A DNA stretch of 64,000 nt from Arenibacter sp. 6A1 (GCF_012272855.1 NZ_JAAXCQ010000007.1:62001-126000); one strand, 5' to 3'. Counted from the first letter of the stretch, positions 44,494 through 54,528 are shown. Program-made: numbers and translations. The notes: a model not told the origin generated them from the letters alone.

Positions 44494-45450
44494 ATGAAAA
44501 ATGTTTTTTGTATCGGAGAGTTATTGATTGATTTCATTGCCGAAAAGCAGGGCAGTGATCTTTCCAAGGCTACCGAATTTACAAAAAAAGCAGGAGGTGC
44601 CCCGGCCAATGTCGCCTGTGCCATCAGCAAACTTGGCGGAGAAAGTGCTTTTGTAGGGTGTATAGGCGAAGATCCGTTTGGGTCTTTCTTACTTAATACC
44701 CTTACGGAATCTGGGGTAGATATTTCCTTTGCCCAACGCTCCAAAACCTTTACCACTTTGGCCTTTGTATCCATTGCTTCGGACGGAGAAAGGGACTTTG
44801 TCTTTAGCAGGGGAGCAGACAGGGAATTAACATACCACCCTGAACTATCAGCTCAGTTTAACGGAAATATTGTCCATTTTGGAGCTGCAACAGCTCTTTT
44901 GGGCGGTCCCTTAGAAGAAACCTACGCGCTTTATTTAAAAGACGCTGCCAAAAACAATGTATTTATCAGTTACGATCCCAATTTTAGAGGGGACCTATGG
45001 AAAGGCTCTGAAGCTATTTTTATTAAGAAATGCCGACCCTATATCGCTAAGGCACACCTATGTAAATTTAGCCTGGAAGAAGCCCAACTGCTCAGCGGAA
45101 AACAAACACTAGAAGAGGCCTGTGAAATACTTCATGCTCTGGGCACAAAAATAATAACAGTTACCTTGGGTGAAAAAGGCACTTATTTAAGTACTCCGAC
45201 CCTTAAAAAAATAATCCCAACAATTAAGGTAAGCCCAATAGATACCACCGGAGCAGGCGATGCTTTTATAGGGTGTTTATTAAAAATACTGGCCACAAAA
45301 GAAAACCCCTTGTCGCTATGGGAACACGGAGCACAATTAGAAGAGATGGTGTCAGAAGCCAATAAGGCAGGCGCCATTACCACTACTAATTTTGGAGCTA
45401 TAGCCGCCCTCCCCGACCAAGCTCAGCTTGACAGTTACCCTCTTCGTTAA
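44494..45450 (+). CDS. PfkB-family carbohydrate kinase (fructokinase-like)
   Basis: A 318-residue ribokinase-fold protein. It starts MKNVFCIGELLIDFI, has KKAGGAPANVACAISKLGG (PfkB signature 1) and DTTGAGDAFIGCLL (signature 2 with the catalytic Asp, about residues 250-263). It phosphorylates a sugar, most likely fructose, in the cytoplasm. It is a single gene between the nrdJ terminator and the converging AlbA_2 gene. Confidence 0.88.
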   Translation: MKNVFCIGELLIDFIAEKQGSDLSKATEFTKKAGGAPANVACAISKLGGESAFVGCIGEDPFGSFLLNTLTESGVDISFAQRSKTFTTLAFVSIASDGERDFVFSRGADRELTYHPELSAQFNGNIVHFGAATALLGGPLEETYALYLKDAAKNNVFISYDPNFRGDLWKGSEAIFIKKCRPYIAKAHLCKFSLEEAQLLSGKQTLEEACEILHALGTKIITVTLGEKGTYLSTPTLKKIIPTIKVSPIDTTGAGDAFIGCLLKILATKENPLSLWEHGAQLEEMVSEANKAGAITTTNFGAIAALPDQAQLDSYPLR

Positions 45451-45464
45451 GGATTTTGAACTGC

Positions 45465-46601
45465 TTAATTATAGGTCATCTTACGAATAATACGCAAAGA
45501 CTCCTTTACGGATCGGTATACGCTTAAATCGTAATTTTTAAGTAGCGGTTTTGCTTTTTCCAAGTATACTTTAGCTACTTCAAAGCCGCTGATATAACAA
45601 ACCAACAGGGTATCTGGTAAGGAACCTAAATCTTTTCTTTCGACGGCATCCAACCGAATTCCCTTTTCTATCTTTTTTAACAAGGCCACTTTGGCATTAA
45701 ATATATGGTGAAGACTTCTTTTATCGTATAAAGGCGGCTCAAAGATTAAATCGCTCTTAATAGTATAGGTTCCGTTTTCAAAAAAGGTAATCACCATTTT
45801 TTCTAAGGGGTAATACTTTTGCTGAGAACTGAGCCCCAATTGTATATATTCTATAGTTGTAAAAGAATCCTCATCATAGGCAATAGTAATTTCGTCGAAT
45901 TCCGAATAAAACAATTTCACTTGTTCATTGATCAGTTCGATATCAACTCGGGAATAATAGGTATGTTCTTTTACTTTTTTCTGATTTCCGGCCCAACAAA
46001 CAACAAATTGTTCTTTAAACACCTTATAATTACTCGTTAGGTCCTTGTGCCTAAGGTTTAAGAAATCGACCACCCCATCCAGGGTCAGTTCAATATTGTT
46101 TTTCGCATGTTGTTCTATGGTGGCTACTACTTGAGAATTGATATCCTTTAACTCTATTCCGTAGGCCTTAGGCATACTAATACTGCCTTCCCTAAAAAAT
46201 ACCGCCCCTCCATAATATTTCCATATATTTTTTCGCAGGGAACAGACCTTGCCATTAGATCTAATGGTCACCAGCCCCACCACCTTATTTATAGGCAAAT
46301 GTGGAAAAGGAATATTCTCGTACGAAATCAGGGGAGGATTATCTATGTAGGCATTGACCAAATTCTGAATTTTGCTATCGTCGAAAAAATCGACCCCTAC
46401 AATTTTATTTTCTTCATCCTCTACCCCTACAACTATAAAAGAATGGTTATTGGGATTACTATTGGCCAAGGCACAAACATGTTTCAAAAACTTTCCTTTC
46501 CCTTCTTTCTGGCCAATATCTATAAAGCGCTTCTTATCATAAAAACTATTCTCGTCGTTATGAGCTAAAAGGTTTTTAACAAGAAGGCGTTTATTGATCA
46601 T
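45465..46601 (-). CDS. AlbA_2 (Schlafen-like) domain protein
   Basis: A 378-residue soluble protein. The N-terminal 150 residues (FIDIGQKEGKGKFLKHVCALANSNPNNHSFIVVGVEDEENKIVGVD) match the AlbA_2/Schlafen-like fold: a lysine-rich entry, then A-x-A-N-S, a core V-G-V strand and an ending near GGAVFFREGS. The C-terminal 220 residues match nothing I recognise. The Schlafen-like fold is found in nucleic-acid-acting proteins; the role here is unknown. Its ATG overlaps the stop of the upstream SDR gene (ATGA), so the two are coupled. Confidence 0.75.
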   Translation of the reverse strand: MINKRLLVKNLLAHNDENSFYDKKRFIDIGQKEGKGKFLKHVCALANSNPNNHSFIVVGVEDEENKIVGVDFFDDSKIQNLVNAYIDNPPLISYENIPFPHLPINKVVGLVTIRSNGKVCSLRKNIWKYYGGAVFFREGSISMPKAYGIELKDINSQVVATIEQHAKNNIELTLDGVVDFLNLRHKDLTSNYKVFKEQFVVCWAGNQKKVKEHTYYSRVDIELINEQVKLFYSEFDEITIAYDEDSFTTIEYIQLGLSSQQKYYPLEKMVITFFENGTYTIKSDLIFEPPLYDKRSLHHIFNAKVALLKKIEKGIRLDAVERKDLGSLPDTLLVCYISGFEVAKVYLEKAKPLLKNYDLSVYRSVKESLRIIRKMTYN

Positions 46602-47371
46602 GAATTTCTATTAACGATAGTACTACTAGCTTGGGCCGTTGGCATGACTATTAAATCTGCTATATTTACATGATAGGGCCGTGTCACTACAAAATGGATA
46701 ATATCTGCGATATCTTCTGGTTTTAATGGCTGAAACCCTTGATACACTTTGGAAGCCTTCTCCTGATCTCCTTTAAAACGGACCTTGCTAAATTCTGTAT
46801 CTACCAGGCCAGGATTCACCGCTCCTACCCGTATTCCGTATTGGTTTAAGTCTATCCGCATCCCTTGGTTAATAGCATCAACGGCATGCTTACTAGCACA
46901 ATACACGTTTCCCTTAGGATATACTTCCTTCCCTGCCGTGGAACCTATATTAATAATATGCCCGGCTTTACGTGCTATCATTTTAGGCAAAATGGCCTTG
47001 GACACGTACAACAAGCCTTTGACATTGATATCTATCATGGCTTCCCAATCGTCTAAACTACCTTCTTCTATAGGGTCTAACCCATGAGCATTCCCAGCAT
47101 TATTTATTAAAATGTCTATTTCGGAAAAATCTTCTGGGAGTCCATCAACAGCTTCAAAAACAGCCTTTTTATCCCGAACATCAAAATTTAAAATACAGAC
47201 CTTGGTATGTACAGAGAGTTCCTTTTTTAATTTCTCCAATTCCGTAATCCTTCTTCCGCACAACACTAAATTTATTTTATGGGTAGCGAAAAGTTTCGCG
47301 GTTTCCATACCGATACCACTAGTGGCGCCTGTAATAAAGGCAATTGGTTTTTCTTGATCTGTTTTACTCAT
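46598..47371 (-). CDS. Short-chain dehydrogenase (SDR, YdfG-like)
   Basis: A 257-residue classical SDR. The cofactor motif TGATSGIG (about 14-21), NNAG (about 90-93), the catalytic Ser in INIGSTAGKEVYP and YCASK (Y-x-x-x-K) are all present. The overall pattern resembles YdfG-type 3-hydroxy acid/serine dehydrogenases. It overlaps the start of the AlbA_2 gene by 4 nt, giving a two-gene operon. Confidence 0.9.
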   Translation of the reverse strand: MSKTDQEKPIAFITGATSGIGMETAKLFATHKINLVLCGRRITELEKLKKELSVHTKVCILNFDVRDKKAVFEAVDGLPEDFSEIDILINNAGNAHGLDPIEEGSLDDWEAMIDINVKGLLYVSKAILPKMIARKAGHIINIGSTAGKEVYPKGNVYCASKHAVDAINQGMRIDLNQYGIRVGAVNPGLVDTEFSKVRFKGDQEKASKVYQGFQPLKPEDIADIIHFVVTRPYHVNIADLIVMPTAQASSTIVNRNS

Positions 47372-47426
47372 AAAATATAGTTAGGCGATTTATATTACGC
47401 CCTATAAAAATAAGACATAACATCGT

Positions 47427-47591
47427 ATGGGACAAACATCCGGACATTCAAAACAACCCCTAGAGGACTTTATTTTTTTACTTGCGAAGACCATGGATGC
47501 ACGACTGAGACCCCCTCTTTTTAAAGAAGCTATTGATAGGTACAAAAACCGGGAGCATTTTTATATTAGGGTAAGTGAAACCACTCTTTAA
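47427..47591 (+). CDS. 54-residue hypothetical ORF
   Basis: ATG frame MGQTSGHSKQPLEDFIFLLA... ending KNREHFYIRVSETTL. Composition is protein-like with no low complexity, but there is no recognised family and no clear promoter. It is divergent from the SDR gene. Confidence 0.3.
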   Translation: MGQTSGHSKQPLEDFIFLLAKTMDARLRPPLFKEAIDRYKNREHFYIRVSETTL

Positions 47592-47932
47592 AGCATCGCT
47601 TATTTAATATCCTAAAGTATTCAATCCTTAATATGAGCCGGAATTATCGCTTGTTTAGAAGTGTTTTTTGTTTTTTTTTGCGAGGTCTTTTACATTTTTT
47701 AAAGAATTGCTTTTATCTTGGCTGTTAAAAGTTTGGAGTTGATTTTTGAATAAGCCACTTTCTTTTACATAAGTTTGTGATATTATGAAAAAATCCCTTA
47801 ATTACTTCATAAAAATTGATGCCACTTTTAACATTTAACCATACATTAACAAGCTATAACTAAATAAATTTTCAATTTGCATGAAGTTAGTTATAACGGA
47901 ATTTAAACCAAATAGATAAACAATAGCATTAT
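47592..47932. other. Leader region upstream of the MoxR-Bat operon
   Basis: An AT-rich stretch without a supported ORF. It should contain the operon promoter; no confident TAnnTTTG near the MoxR start was found. Confidence 0.45.
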
Positions 47933-48934
47933 ATGGAAGAAAATACTTCGGTAGATATCAGCGCCGTAAATGAGAAAATTGCGCAGGAGAGTGCTTTTAT
48001 TGACCTTCTTATTTTAGAGATGAACAAAGTAATCGTTGGTCAGAAACATATGATCGAACGCTTACTGATAGGGCTTTTAGGGCAGGGACATATATTATTG
48101 GAAGGGGTTCCAGGACTTGCCAAGACTCTTGCCATCAACACTTTGGCGAAGGCCGTAAAAGGAAGTTTTAGCCGTATACAGTTTACGCCAGATTTATTGC
48201 CTGCAGATGTTGTGGGAACCATGATTTACAACATGAAAGTCAATGATTTCTCCATCAAAAAGGGTCCTATATTCGCTAATTTTGTATTGGCTGATGAGAT
48301 AAACCGAGCTCCGGCAAAGGTACAATCGGCCTTATTGGAAGCCATGCAGGAAAAGCAGGTTACCATTGGTGATGAAACCTTTATATTGGACAAACCATTT
48401 TTGGTGATGGCCACCCAAAACCCTGTAGAACAAGAAGGAACTTATCCGTTGCCTGAGGCTCAGGTAGACCGTTTTATGTTAAAAACGGTTATAGACTACC
48501 CAAAACTGGCCGAAGAGCAGTTAATTATTCGTCAAAACCTTAATGGTGCTTACGAGCAAGTAAAGCCCGTCATTTCTGTAGACCAGATCTTAAGTGCCCA
48601 GAAAGCGGTCAAAGAAGTGTATATGGACGAAAAAATAGAGAAATATATTCTCGATATTGTTTTCGCCAGTCGTTATCCTGAAAAATACAACTTGGCTTCC
48701 CTTAAACCTTTGATAAGTTTTGGAGCTTCGCCAAGAGGAAGTATCAACCTGGCTACTGCTGCAAAATGCTATGCCTTTATCAAAAGAAGAGGCTATGTGG
48801 TGCCCGAAGACGTTCGTGCCGTAGTACATGATGTTTTACGTCATAGAATTGGGATTACCTATGAGGCCGAAGCAGAAAACATAACCTCAGAAGACATTAT
48901 CAATAAGATCGTCAACGAGATTGAAGTTCCTTAA
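47933..48934 (+). CDS. MoxR-family AAA+ ATPase, first gene of the Bat operon
   Basis: A 333-residue AAA_3 protein. Walker A lies in LLEGVPGLAKTLAIN (about 56-70) and Walker B in NFVLADEINRAPAKVQSALLEAMQE; sensor motif MATQNPVEQEGTYPLPEAQ is diagnostic of MoxR. MoxR ATPases act as chaperones for VWA-domain partners, which are encoded downstream. The following DUF58 gene starts about 100 nt later. Confidence 0.93.
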   Translation: MEENTSVDISAVNEKIAQESAFIDLLILEMNKVIVGQKHMIERLLIGLLGQGHILLEGVPGLAKTLAINTLAKAVKGSFSRIQFTPDLLPADVVGTMIYNMKVNDFSIKKGPIFANFVLADEINRAPAKVQSALLEAMQEKQVTIGDETFILDKPFLVMATQNPVEQEGTYPLPEAQVDRFMLKTVIDYPKLAEEQLIIRQNLNGAYEQVKPVISVDQILSAQKAVKEVYMDEKIEKYILDIVFASRYPEKYNLASLKPLISFGASPRGSINLATAAKCYAFIKRRGYVVPEDVRAVVHDVLRHRIGITYEAEAENITSEDIINKIVNEIEVP

Positions 48935-49031
48935 AACAGTGGGTAGTTTTTAGAACACTGTAGGGCAGTGCTAAATTCTATTTTTCAAAAACCTATTGAA
49001 ATTCAATACCTATTGAAGACTGTTTATTACC

Positions 49032-49901
49032 ATGATGGATACCAAGGAATTACTTAAAAAAGTTCGTAAAATAGAGATTAAGACAAGACGTCTTTCCGAC
49101 CATATTTTTGGGGGAGAATACCACTCTACTTTCAAAGGTAGGGGAATGACCTTTAGTGAGGTACGCCAGTATCAATTTGGCGACGACGTTAGATCTATAG
49201 ATTGGAACGTAACGGCCCGATACAATGAACCTTATGTAAAAGTTTTTGAAGAAGAGCGAGAGCTTACCATGATGCTCCTAGTAGATGTCAGTGGCTCGGA
49301 ACTATTTGGCACTAACAATCAATTTAAAAAGGACATCATTACCGAGATATCGGCCACCTTGGCTTTTTCGGCCCTTCAGAACAATGATAAGGTGGGTCTT
49401 ATGCTGTTCACAGATGAGGTAGAACTTTTTATCCCTCCTAAAAAAGGAAAAAGTCACGCCCTTAGAATCATTCGCGAACTGTTAGAATTTTCTCCAAAAA
49501 GCAAGAAAACCAATTTAGAGGCGGCCTTAAAATTCCTTACCAATGTAATGAAGAAGAAGGCCATTGTTTTTGTGCTCTCGGATTTTATCACCGATGACTA
49601 CCTACAGACCTTGCGCATTGTAGGTAAAAGACATGACCTTACCGGTATCAGAATTTATGACGAAAAAGAAACACAAATCCCCAATTTGGGAATGGTACAG
49701 CTGCAAGACGCCGAAACTGGTGCCGTGCAATTGGTAAATACCCAATCGAAGAAAGTACGCCTTAGCTATGAAAAACACTATCAGGAACAAGTAGCTTACT
49801 TTCAGGAGACCTTTACCAAAGCGGGCTGTGGTGTGTTGAGTTGTCGGGTAGACGAAAGTTATGTAAAAAAATTGTTGGGTTATTTTAAGCGACGAGGATA
49901 A
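49032..49901 (+). CDS. DUF58 domain protein
   Basis: A 289-residue protein of the DUF58/VWA-like family: GEYHSTFKGRGMTFSEVRQYQFGDDVRSIDWNVTARYNEPYVKVFEEERE is the DUF58 signature, followed by a VWA-like LLVDVSGSELFG. It begins with two consecutive ATGs (49032, 49035). It nearly always accompanies MoxR and the Bat proteins. The next gene starts 5 nt after its stop. Confidence 0.9.
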   Translation: MMDTKELLKKVRKIEIKTRRLSDHIFGGEYHSTFKGRGMTFSEVRQYQFGDDVRSIDWNVTARYNEPYVKVFEEERELTMMLLVDVSGSELFGTNNQFKKDIITEISATLAFSALQNNDKVGLMLFTDEVELFIPPKKGKSHALRIIRELLEFSPKSKKTNLEAALKFLTNVMKKKAIVFVLSDFITDDYLQTLRIVGKRHDLTGIRIYDEKETQIPNLGMVQLQDAETGAVQLVNTQSKKVRLSYEKHYQEQVAYFQETFTKAGCGVLSCRVDESYVKKLLGYFKRRG

Positions 49902-49906
49902 GAAAA

Positions 49907-51553
49907 ATGAACGATTATAAATTATTTTCACCTAAAAGAATCTCTCTAGGGACACTGCTATTCATCCTTTTTTTCTGTTTCAAAGGCTTTTCCCAAAGTC
50001 TGCCTAGCGTTTCTTCTACGGTAGACACAACTGCTATAAAGATAGGGGAGCAAATACGGTATAAAATTACGGTAGAGGCAGATTCATCGGCACAGGTAAT
50101 TTTTCCCGAGGGGCAGACCTTTTCTCCTTTGGAAACCGTGGAGGCTTTAAAAACAGACACCGTAAAACAACTGGATAGGGTTACCTTACAAAGAATATAT
50201 GCCCTAACCCAATTCGATTCTGGCGCCTATACCATTCCGAAGCAATATATAGTGGTGAACGGAAAATCATTTTTTACCGATTCCATTCAGGTCCATGTCG
50301 CCAACGTTTCGGTAGACACTTTGACCCAGAAGCTGTATGATATTAAACCTATCATTGAGGTAGAAAAGAGCAATTCGGGACTTTGGAAAATTATCTTGGG
50401 CATATTAGGGGCATTACTTCTTGTAGGCGGATTGGTTTATTGGTTTGTCTTTAGAAAAAAGCCGTTGACGGCTGCCGAAAAAATTGCCTTATTACCGCCT
50501 TTTGACAGGGCCATCTTAGAGCTGAAAGAACTAGAAAACTCCAAATATCTAATTCAGGACGATTTTAAGTCCTATTATTCGGAATTAACGGATATTGTCC
50601 GTTCTTATTTGGAAGAAGAAGTACATGTAACGGCCTTGGAAAGCACCACTGACCAGTTGATAGACACCTTGGAAATGATGAAGGATGCCGGTCAGCTGAA
50701 GTTAGAGGAAGATACTATTAAACAGTTTAAACAAGTGTTACAAACCTCAGATTTGGTAAAATTTGCCAAGTCTAAACCGGAGACTTCGGTCGCCGAGCGA
50801 GATCGAAAATCGGTAGAACAGATCGTTATAAAAACCAAGGAGGCGATTCCCGAGCCGACCGAGGAAGATTTGTTGCAACGCGAAGAATATTTAGAAGCCC
50901 TGGCAAAAAAGAACCAGAAGAAAAAATTGGTCCTTACCGCCGTCATTGGTGTTTCCATACTCCTGATTGCAGGGGTGGCCACTATTGGATACTATGGTTT
51001 TGGATATGTAAAAGATACTGTTTTAGGACACCCTACTAAAGAATTATTGGAGGGCGAATGGGTACGCAGCGATTACGGGAATCCTCCTATCGGTCTGCAA
51101 ACTCCAAAGGTTTTATTGCGACAGCCGGTAAAATTACCGCCAGAAGCGCAGGCCAATATTAAGGAAATACAAGCTTTCGCCTACAGAAGTTCTATCGGTT
51201 TATTTACGGTAGCCACAACCTCAATGACCTTGACACAAGCTGTAGATCCTAATTTTGAAGAAACGGCAGAACAGCTATTGAAAGCTTTTGAAGCCCAAGG
51301 AAACAAAATAATCACCACCAAGGAAGAAGAGTTCTATTCAGTTTCGGGCGTTAAAGGCGCCAAATTATACGGTAGCGGAAAGTTTTCTGTTCCGGAATCT
51401 AAAGAGCTTGTAGATGGAAAGTATGTTATTCTTTTCTTTGGCGGCAAGGGTTTCCAACAAAATATAATGCTGAGCTGGTTATCCGAAGACGCTTATGCCG
51501 AACAGATCGTAGACAAAATTTTAAACACCGTAGAAGTAAAAACAACATTATAA
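49907..51553 (+). CDS. BatD-like signal-peptide membrane protein of the Bat operon
   Basis: A 548-residue protein: signal peptide ending GFSQ, a beta domain (about 30-150, BatD-like), and a membrane helix IILGILGALLLVGGLVYWFVF (about 162-182). A cytoplasmic helical part and a second helix (VLTAVIGVSILLIAGVATIGYYG, about 342-364) precede a C-terminal globular domain of about 180 residues with no recognised family. The order of domains suggests a scaffold for the VWA proteins. Its stop is directly followed by the BatA ATG. Confidence 0.75.
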   Translation: MNDYKLFSPKRISLGTLLFILFFCFKGFSQSLPSVSSTVDTTAIKIGEQIRYKITVEADSSAQVIFPEGQTFSPLETVEALKTDTVKQLDRVTLQRIYALTQFDSGAYTIPKQYIVVNGKSFFTDSIQVHVANVSVDTLTQKLYDIKPIIEVEKSNSGLWKIILGILGALLLVGGLVYWFVFRKKPLTAAEKIALLPPFDRAILELKELENSKYLIQDDFKSYYSELTDIVRSYLEEEVHVTALESTTDQLIDTLEMMKDAGQLKLEEDTIKQFKQVLQTSDLVKFAKSKPETSVAERDRKSVEQIVIKTKEAIPEPTEEDLLQREEYLEALAKKNQKKKLVLTAVIGVSILLIAGVATIGYYGFGYVKDTVLGHPTKELLEGEWVRSDYGNPPIGLQTPKVLLRQPVKLPPEAQANIKEIQAFAYRSSIGLFTVATTSMTLTQAVDPNFEETAEQLLKAFEAQGNKIITTKEEEFYSVSGVKGAKLYGSGKFSVPESKELVDGKYVILFFGGKGFQQNIMLSWLSEDAYAEQIVDKILNTVEVKTTL

Positions 51554-52552
51554 ATGTTAGAAAATATTTCTTTTGCCAACCCACAATTTTTCTGGTTGCT
51601 ATTATTGCTACCAGTGGCAATCCTTTGGTATTATTTTAAAAGAAAGGAAGAAAGTGCTTCTTTGACCATATCGAGCATCAAAGGGTTTTCCCAAGACAGC
51701 CTATTGCCCAAGTTAAAACCTGTGTTGTTTTTAATGCGGCTCATAGCCCTTGCTGCCATTATAGTAGCTATGGCACGACCACAAACCGAGGAAATCTCTA
51801 CCAAAACAAAGACTACTAAGGGAATAGATATAGTTATGGCCATAGATGTATCTTCTAGTATGTTGGCCAGAGATCTAAAACCGAATCGTTTGGCAGCTTT
51901 AAAAGAAGTTGCTGCCGATTTTATAAAGCAACGCCCAAATGACCGTATAGGACTGGTAGAATATGCCGGAGAAAGCTATACGAAAACCCCTATCACCAGT
52001 GACAAGGCTATTGTTTTAAGAGCATTGGACGACGTCACTTATGGCAAACTTACCGATGGTACGGCCATAGGTATGGGTTTAGCAACCTCCGTAAACCGAT
52101 TAAAAGACAGCAAAGCCTTGAGCAAGGTGATTATTCTGTTAACCGACGGGGTAAACAATTCGGGCTTTATAGAACCGAAAACCGCTGCTGATTTAGCCGT
52201 TGAATTCGGGATAAAAACCTATACCATTGGCTTGGGGAGCAATGGAACCGCTCTTTCTCCTGTTGGCTATAATTCCGACGGTTCTTTTAGGTACGCCATG
52301 CAAAAAGTTGAAATAGACGAGCAATTGTTGAAAGACATCGCCACGGCTACCGGAGGGAAATATTTTAGGGCTACGGACAACAAGAAACTAGAAGCTATTT
52401 ATGACGAAATAAACAAGCTGGAAAAAACAGAAATCGAAGAATTTAAATACCACAAGCACGAAGAAAAATTCAGACCTTGGGTTCTTTTGGCCCTAGGCCT
52501 GCTTTGCGTAGAGTGGTTCGTGCGCAACACCTTGTTCAGAAGCTTTATATAA
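51554..52552 (+). CDS. batA: BatA, VWA-domain membrane protein
   Basis: A 332-residue protein with an N-terminal membrane pair, a VWA domain with the metal-binding motif MAIDVSSSMLARDLKPNRLAALK (D-x-S-x-S, about residues 95-101), Thr and Asp MIDAS residues in TDGVNNSG, and a C-terminal membrane helix. BatA and BatB are aerotolerance-associated proteins that assemble with MoxR-type ATPases. It begins immediately after the upstream stop. Confidence 0.92.
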   Translation: MLENISFANPQFFWLLLLLPVAILWYYFKRKEESASLTISSIKGFSQDSLLPKLKPVLFLMRLIALAAIIVAMARPQTEEISTKTKTTKGIDIVMAIDVSSSMLARDLKPNRLAALKEVAADFIKQRPNDRIGLVEYAGESYTKTPITSDKAIVLRALDDVTYGKLTDGTAIGMGLATSVNRLKDSKALSKVIILLTDGVNNSGFIEPKTAADLAVEFGIKTYTIGLGSNGTALSPVGYNSDGSFRYAMQKVEIDEQLLKDIATATGGKYFRATDNKKLEAIYDEINKLEKTEIEEFKYHKHEEKFRPWVLLALGLLCVEWFVRNTLFRSFI

Positions 52553-52596
52553 CCGAATGAAATTGATCGTTACCGATCATAAATGAAGAAAACAAA

Positions 52597-53634
52597 ATGA
52601 TTCAATTAGACGAAAAAACATACCTATACCTGTTGTTCATAATTCCTGTGGTAATTGTCTTTTTTGTATTGCTTCAAATATGGAAAAAAAGGACCCAAAG
52701 GAAATTTGCGGACCTCGCTTTATTAAAGCGATTGACGCCCGATAAATCGGACTTTAAGGCTACTTTAAAATTAATTGTTCTTTTATTGGGGGTGGCCTCA
52801 TTAGCCCTGGCCCTGGCCAACCCTAAAATTGGGACAAAATTAGAAACGGTCAAACGCGAAGGGGTCGATATTGTTTTTGCGGTCGATGTTTCCAAGAGTA
52901 TGTTGGCCGAAGATATTGCCCCCAATAGACTGGAAAAATCAAAAAGATTGGTTTCCGAGATCATCAATCAACTGGCCAGTGACCGAATTGGGATCATTGC
53001 TTATTCCGGCCAGGCGTTTCCACAATTGCCGATCACTACAGATTACGGGGCCGCCAAAATGTTTTTACAGAGTATGAACACCGATATGCTTTCTTCACAA
53101 GGAACTGCAATCGACCAGGCCATAACATTAGCATCTACCTATTACAATGACGATGAGCAAACCAACAGGGTACTGTTTATACTTTCGGACGGGGAAGATC
53201 ATTCCGAAGGTTCTATCGCACAAGCTATAGAAGATGCGACCAAAGAAGGAATACGCATCTTTACCATTGGGGTAGGAAAAACAAAAGGAGCGCCTATTCC
53301 TATAAAAAGAAAAGGTGTCTTGGAAACCCTAAAAAAGGACTCCAATGGAGAGGTCGTCATTACCAAACTGGTCGAAGAGACCCTTATTGATATTGCCAAC
53401 CAGGGCAATGGGGAGTATATCAATGGAGAGAATACCGAAACGGCGGTTGAGTTCATAAAAGAACGCTTAAACGAAATGGACAAAAAAGAGTTTGAAGCCA
53501 AACAATTTGCCGAATACAAAGACCAGTTTCAATGGTTTTTGGCGGTTGCTCTTTTATTGCTATTTTTAGACCTCTTTATACTAGACCGAAAAACCAAATG
53601 GCTTAAAAAGCTCAATTTGTTTAACGAACGATAA
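52597..53634 (+). CDS. batB: BatB, VWA-domain membrane protein
   Basis: A 345-residue protein with the same layout as BatA: two N-terminal helices, a VWA domain with FAVDVSKSMLAEDIAPNRLEKSK (MIDAS) and LSDGEDHSEG, and a terminal helix (FLAVALLLLFLDLFIL). It is clearly a paralogue of batA. It starts 44 nt after batA. Confidence 0.92.
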   Translation: MIQLDEKTYLYLLFIIPVVIVFFVLLQIWKKRTQRKFADLALLKRLTPDKSDFKATLKLIVLLLGVASLALALANPKIGTKLETVKREGVDIVFAVDVSKSMLAEDIAPNRLEKSKRLVSEIINQLASDRIGIIAYSGQAFPQLPITTDYGAAKMFLQSMNTDMLSSQGTAIDQAITLASTYYNDDEQTNRVLFILSDGEDHSEGSIAQAIEDATKEGIRIFTIGVGKTKGAPIPIKRKGVLETLKKDSNGEVVITKLVEETLIDIANQGNGEYINGENTETAVEFIKERLNEMDKKEFEAKQFAEYKDQFQWFLAVALLLLFLDLFILDRKTKWLKKLNLFNER

Positions 53635-53644
53635 AGGAAAGATT

Positions 53645-54523
53645 ATGAAGAAGATCATGTATGTACTCTTATTGATAGGGTGTTTTTCGTATGCACAGGA
53701 CAAGGAAAAGGATAAAGAAAAGAAACAGTCACTTCTCTCCTCTACCAATTATGTTTGGGAAGGCAACAAAGACTTGGAAAAAAGCGATTTTGTCCATGCA
53801 GAAGCCAATTACCGAAAAGCTATTTCCAAGAGTGCCGACAACGGTATAGCCCCCTACAATTTAGGGAACACCTATTATCAGAACGAAAATTACAGTGAAG
53901 CCTTTGGACGCTATAAGCAAGCTGGCGAAATATCGACCAATAAGGAAGATAAACACAAGGCCTATCACAATATGGGCAATGTCTTTATGAAAAACAAGGA
54001 ATACCAAAAAGCAGTAGATGCTTATAAGGAAGCCTTGCGAAACAATCCTAGTGACGAAGAAACCCGTTACAATTTGGCCTTGGCAAAAGAATTGCTAAAA
54101 AAACAGCAGGACGAACAAAAAAACGATCAAAACAAGGACGACAAGGACAATAAGGACCAGCAGGATAAGGAGGACAAGAACGAGGATAAAAAAGAAGGAG
54201 ACAACCAAGATAAAAACAAGGGCGAGGATTCCGACAACGAAGACCAAAAGAAAGAAGAAGGAGACGAAGGAGATAAGGGCGACGAAAAGAAAGAAGAGAA
54301 TAAAGAAGGTGAAGGGGACGAAAAAGAAGAAAAGGACCAGCAGCCCAACAAAGGAGATCAACAGGACGACAAACAACAACAGCAACCCAAACCCAACCAA
54401 TTATCCCCTCAACAGGTGAAAAACTTGTTAGAGGCCATGCAGAACGAGGAGAAAAAGGTGCAGGAAAAATTGGATGCCCAAAAGGTAAAAGGTGCTAAGG
54501 TTAAAAATGAAAAAGATTGGTAG
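53645..54523 (+). CDS. batC: BatC, TPR protein with a long Lys/Glu/Asp-rich tail
   Basis: A 292-residue protein: signal peptide (LLLIGCFSYAQ), then tetratricopeptide repeats (about 38-140; APYNLGNTYYQNENYSEAFGRYKQ), then a very long charged tail (about 150-255) made almost only of K, E, D, N, Q and G. A Pro/Gln stretch and a final helix LLEAMQNEEKKVQEKLDAQK follow. The tail is probably disordered. It produces two hydrophobic shadow frames on the minus strand. It follows batB by 10 nt. Confidence 0.88.
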   Translation: MKKIMYVLLLIGCFSYAQDKEKDKEKKQSLLSSTNYVWEGNKDLEKSDFVHAEANYRKAISKSADNGIAPYNLGNTYYQNENYSEAFGRYKQAGEISTNKEDKHKAYHNMGNVFMKNKEYQKAVDAYKEALRNNPSDEETRYNLALAKELLKKQQDEQKNDQNKDDKDNKDQQDKEDKNEDKKEGDNQDKNKGEDSDNEDQKKEEGDEGDKGDEKKEENKEGEGDEKEEKDQQPNKGDQQDDKQQQQPKPNQLSPQQVKNLLEAMQNEEKKVQEKLDAQKVKGAKVKNEKDW

Positions 54524-54528
54524 CAACA

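Noticed and set aside
54095-54400. Hydrophobic minus-strand frames opposite batC
   Set aside because: They are the complement of the K/E/D-rich BatC tail; the Phe/Leu/Ser monotony is a shadow of that low complexity.
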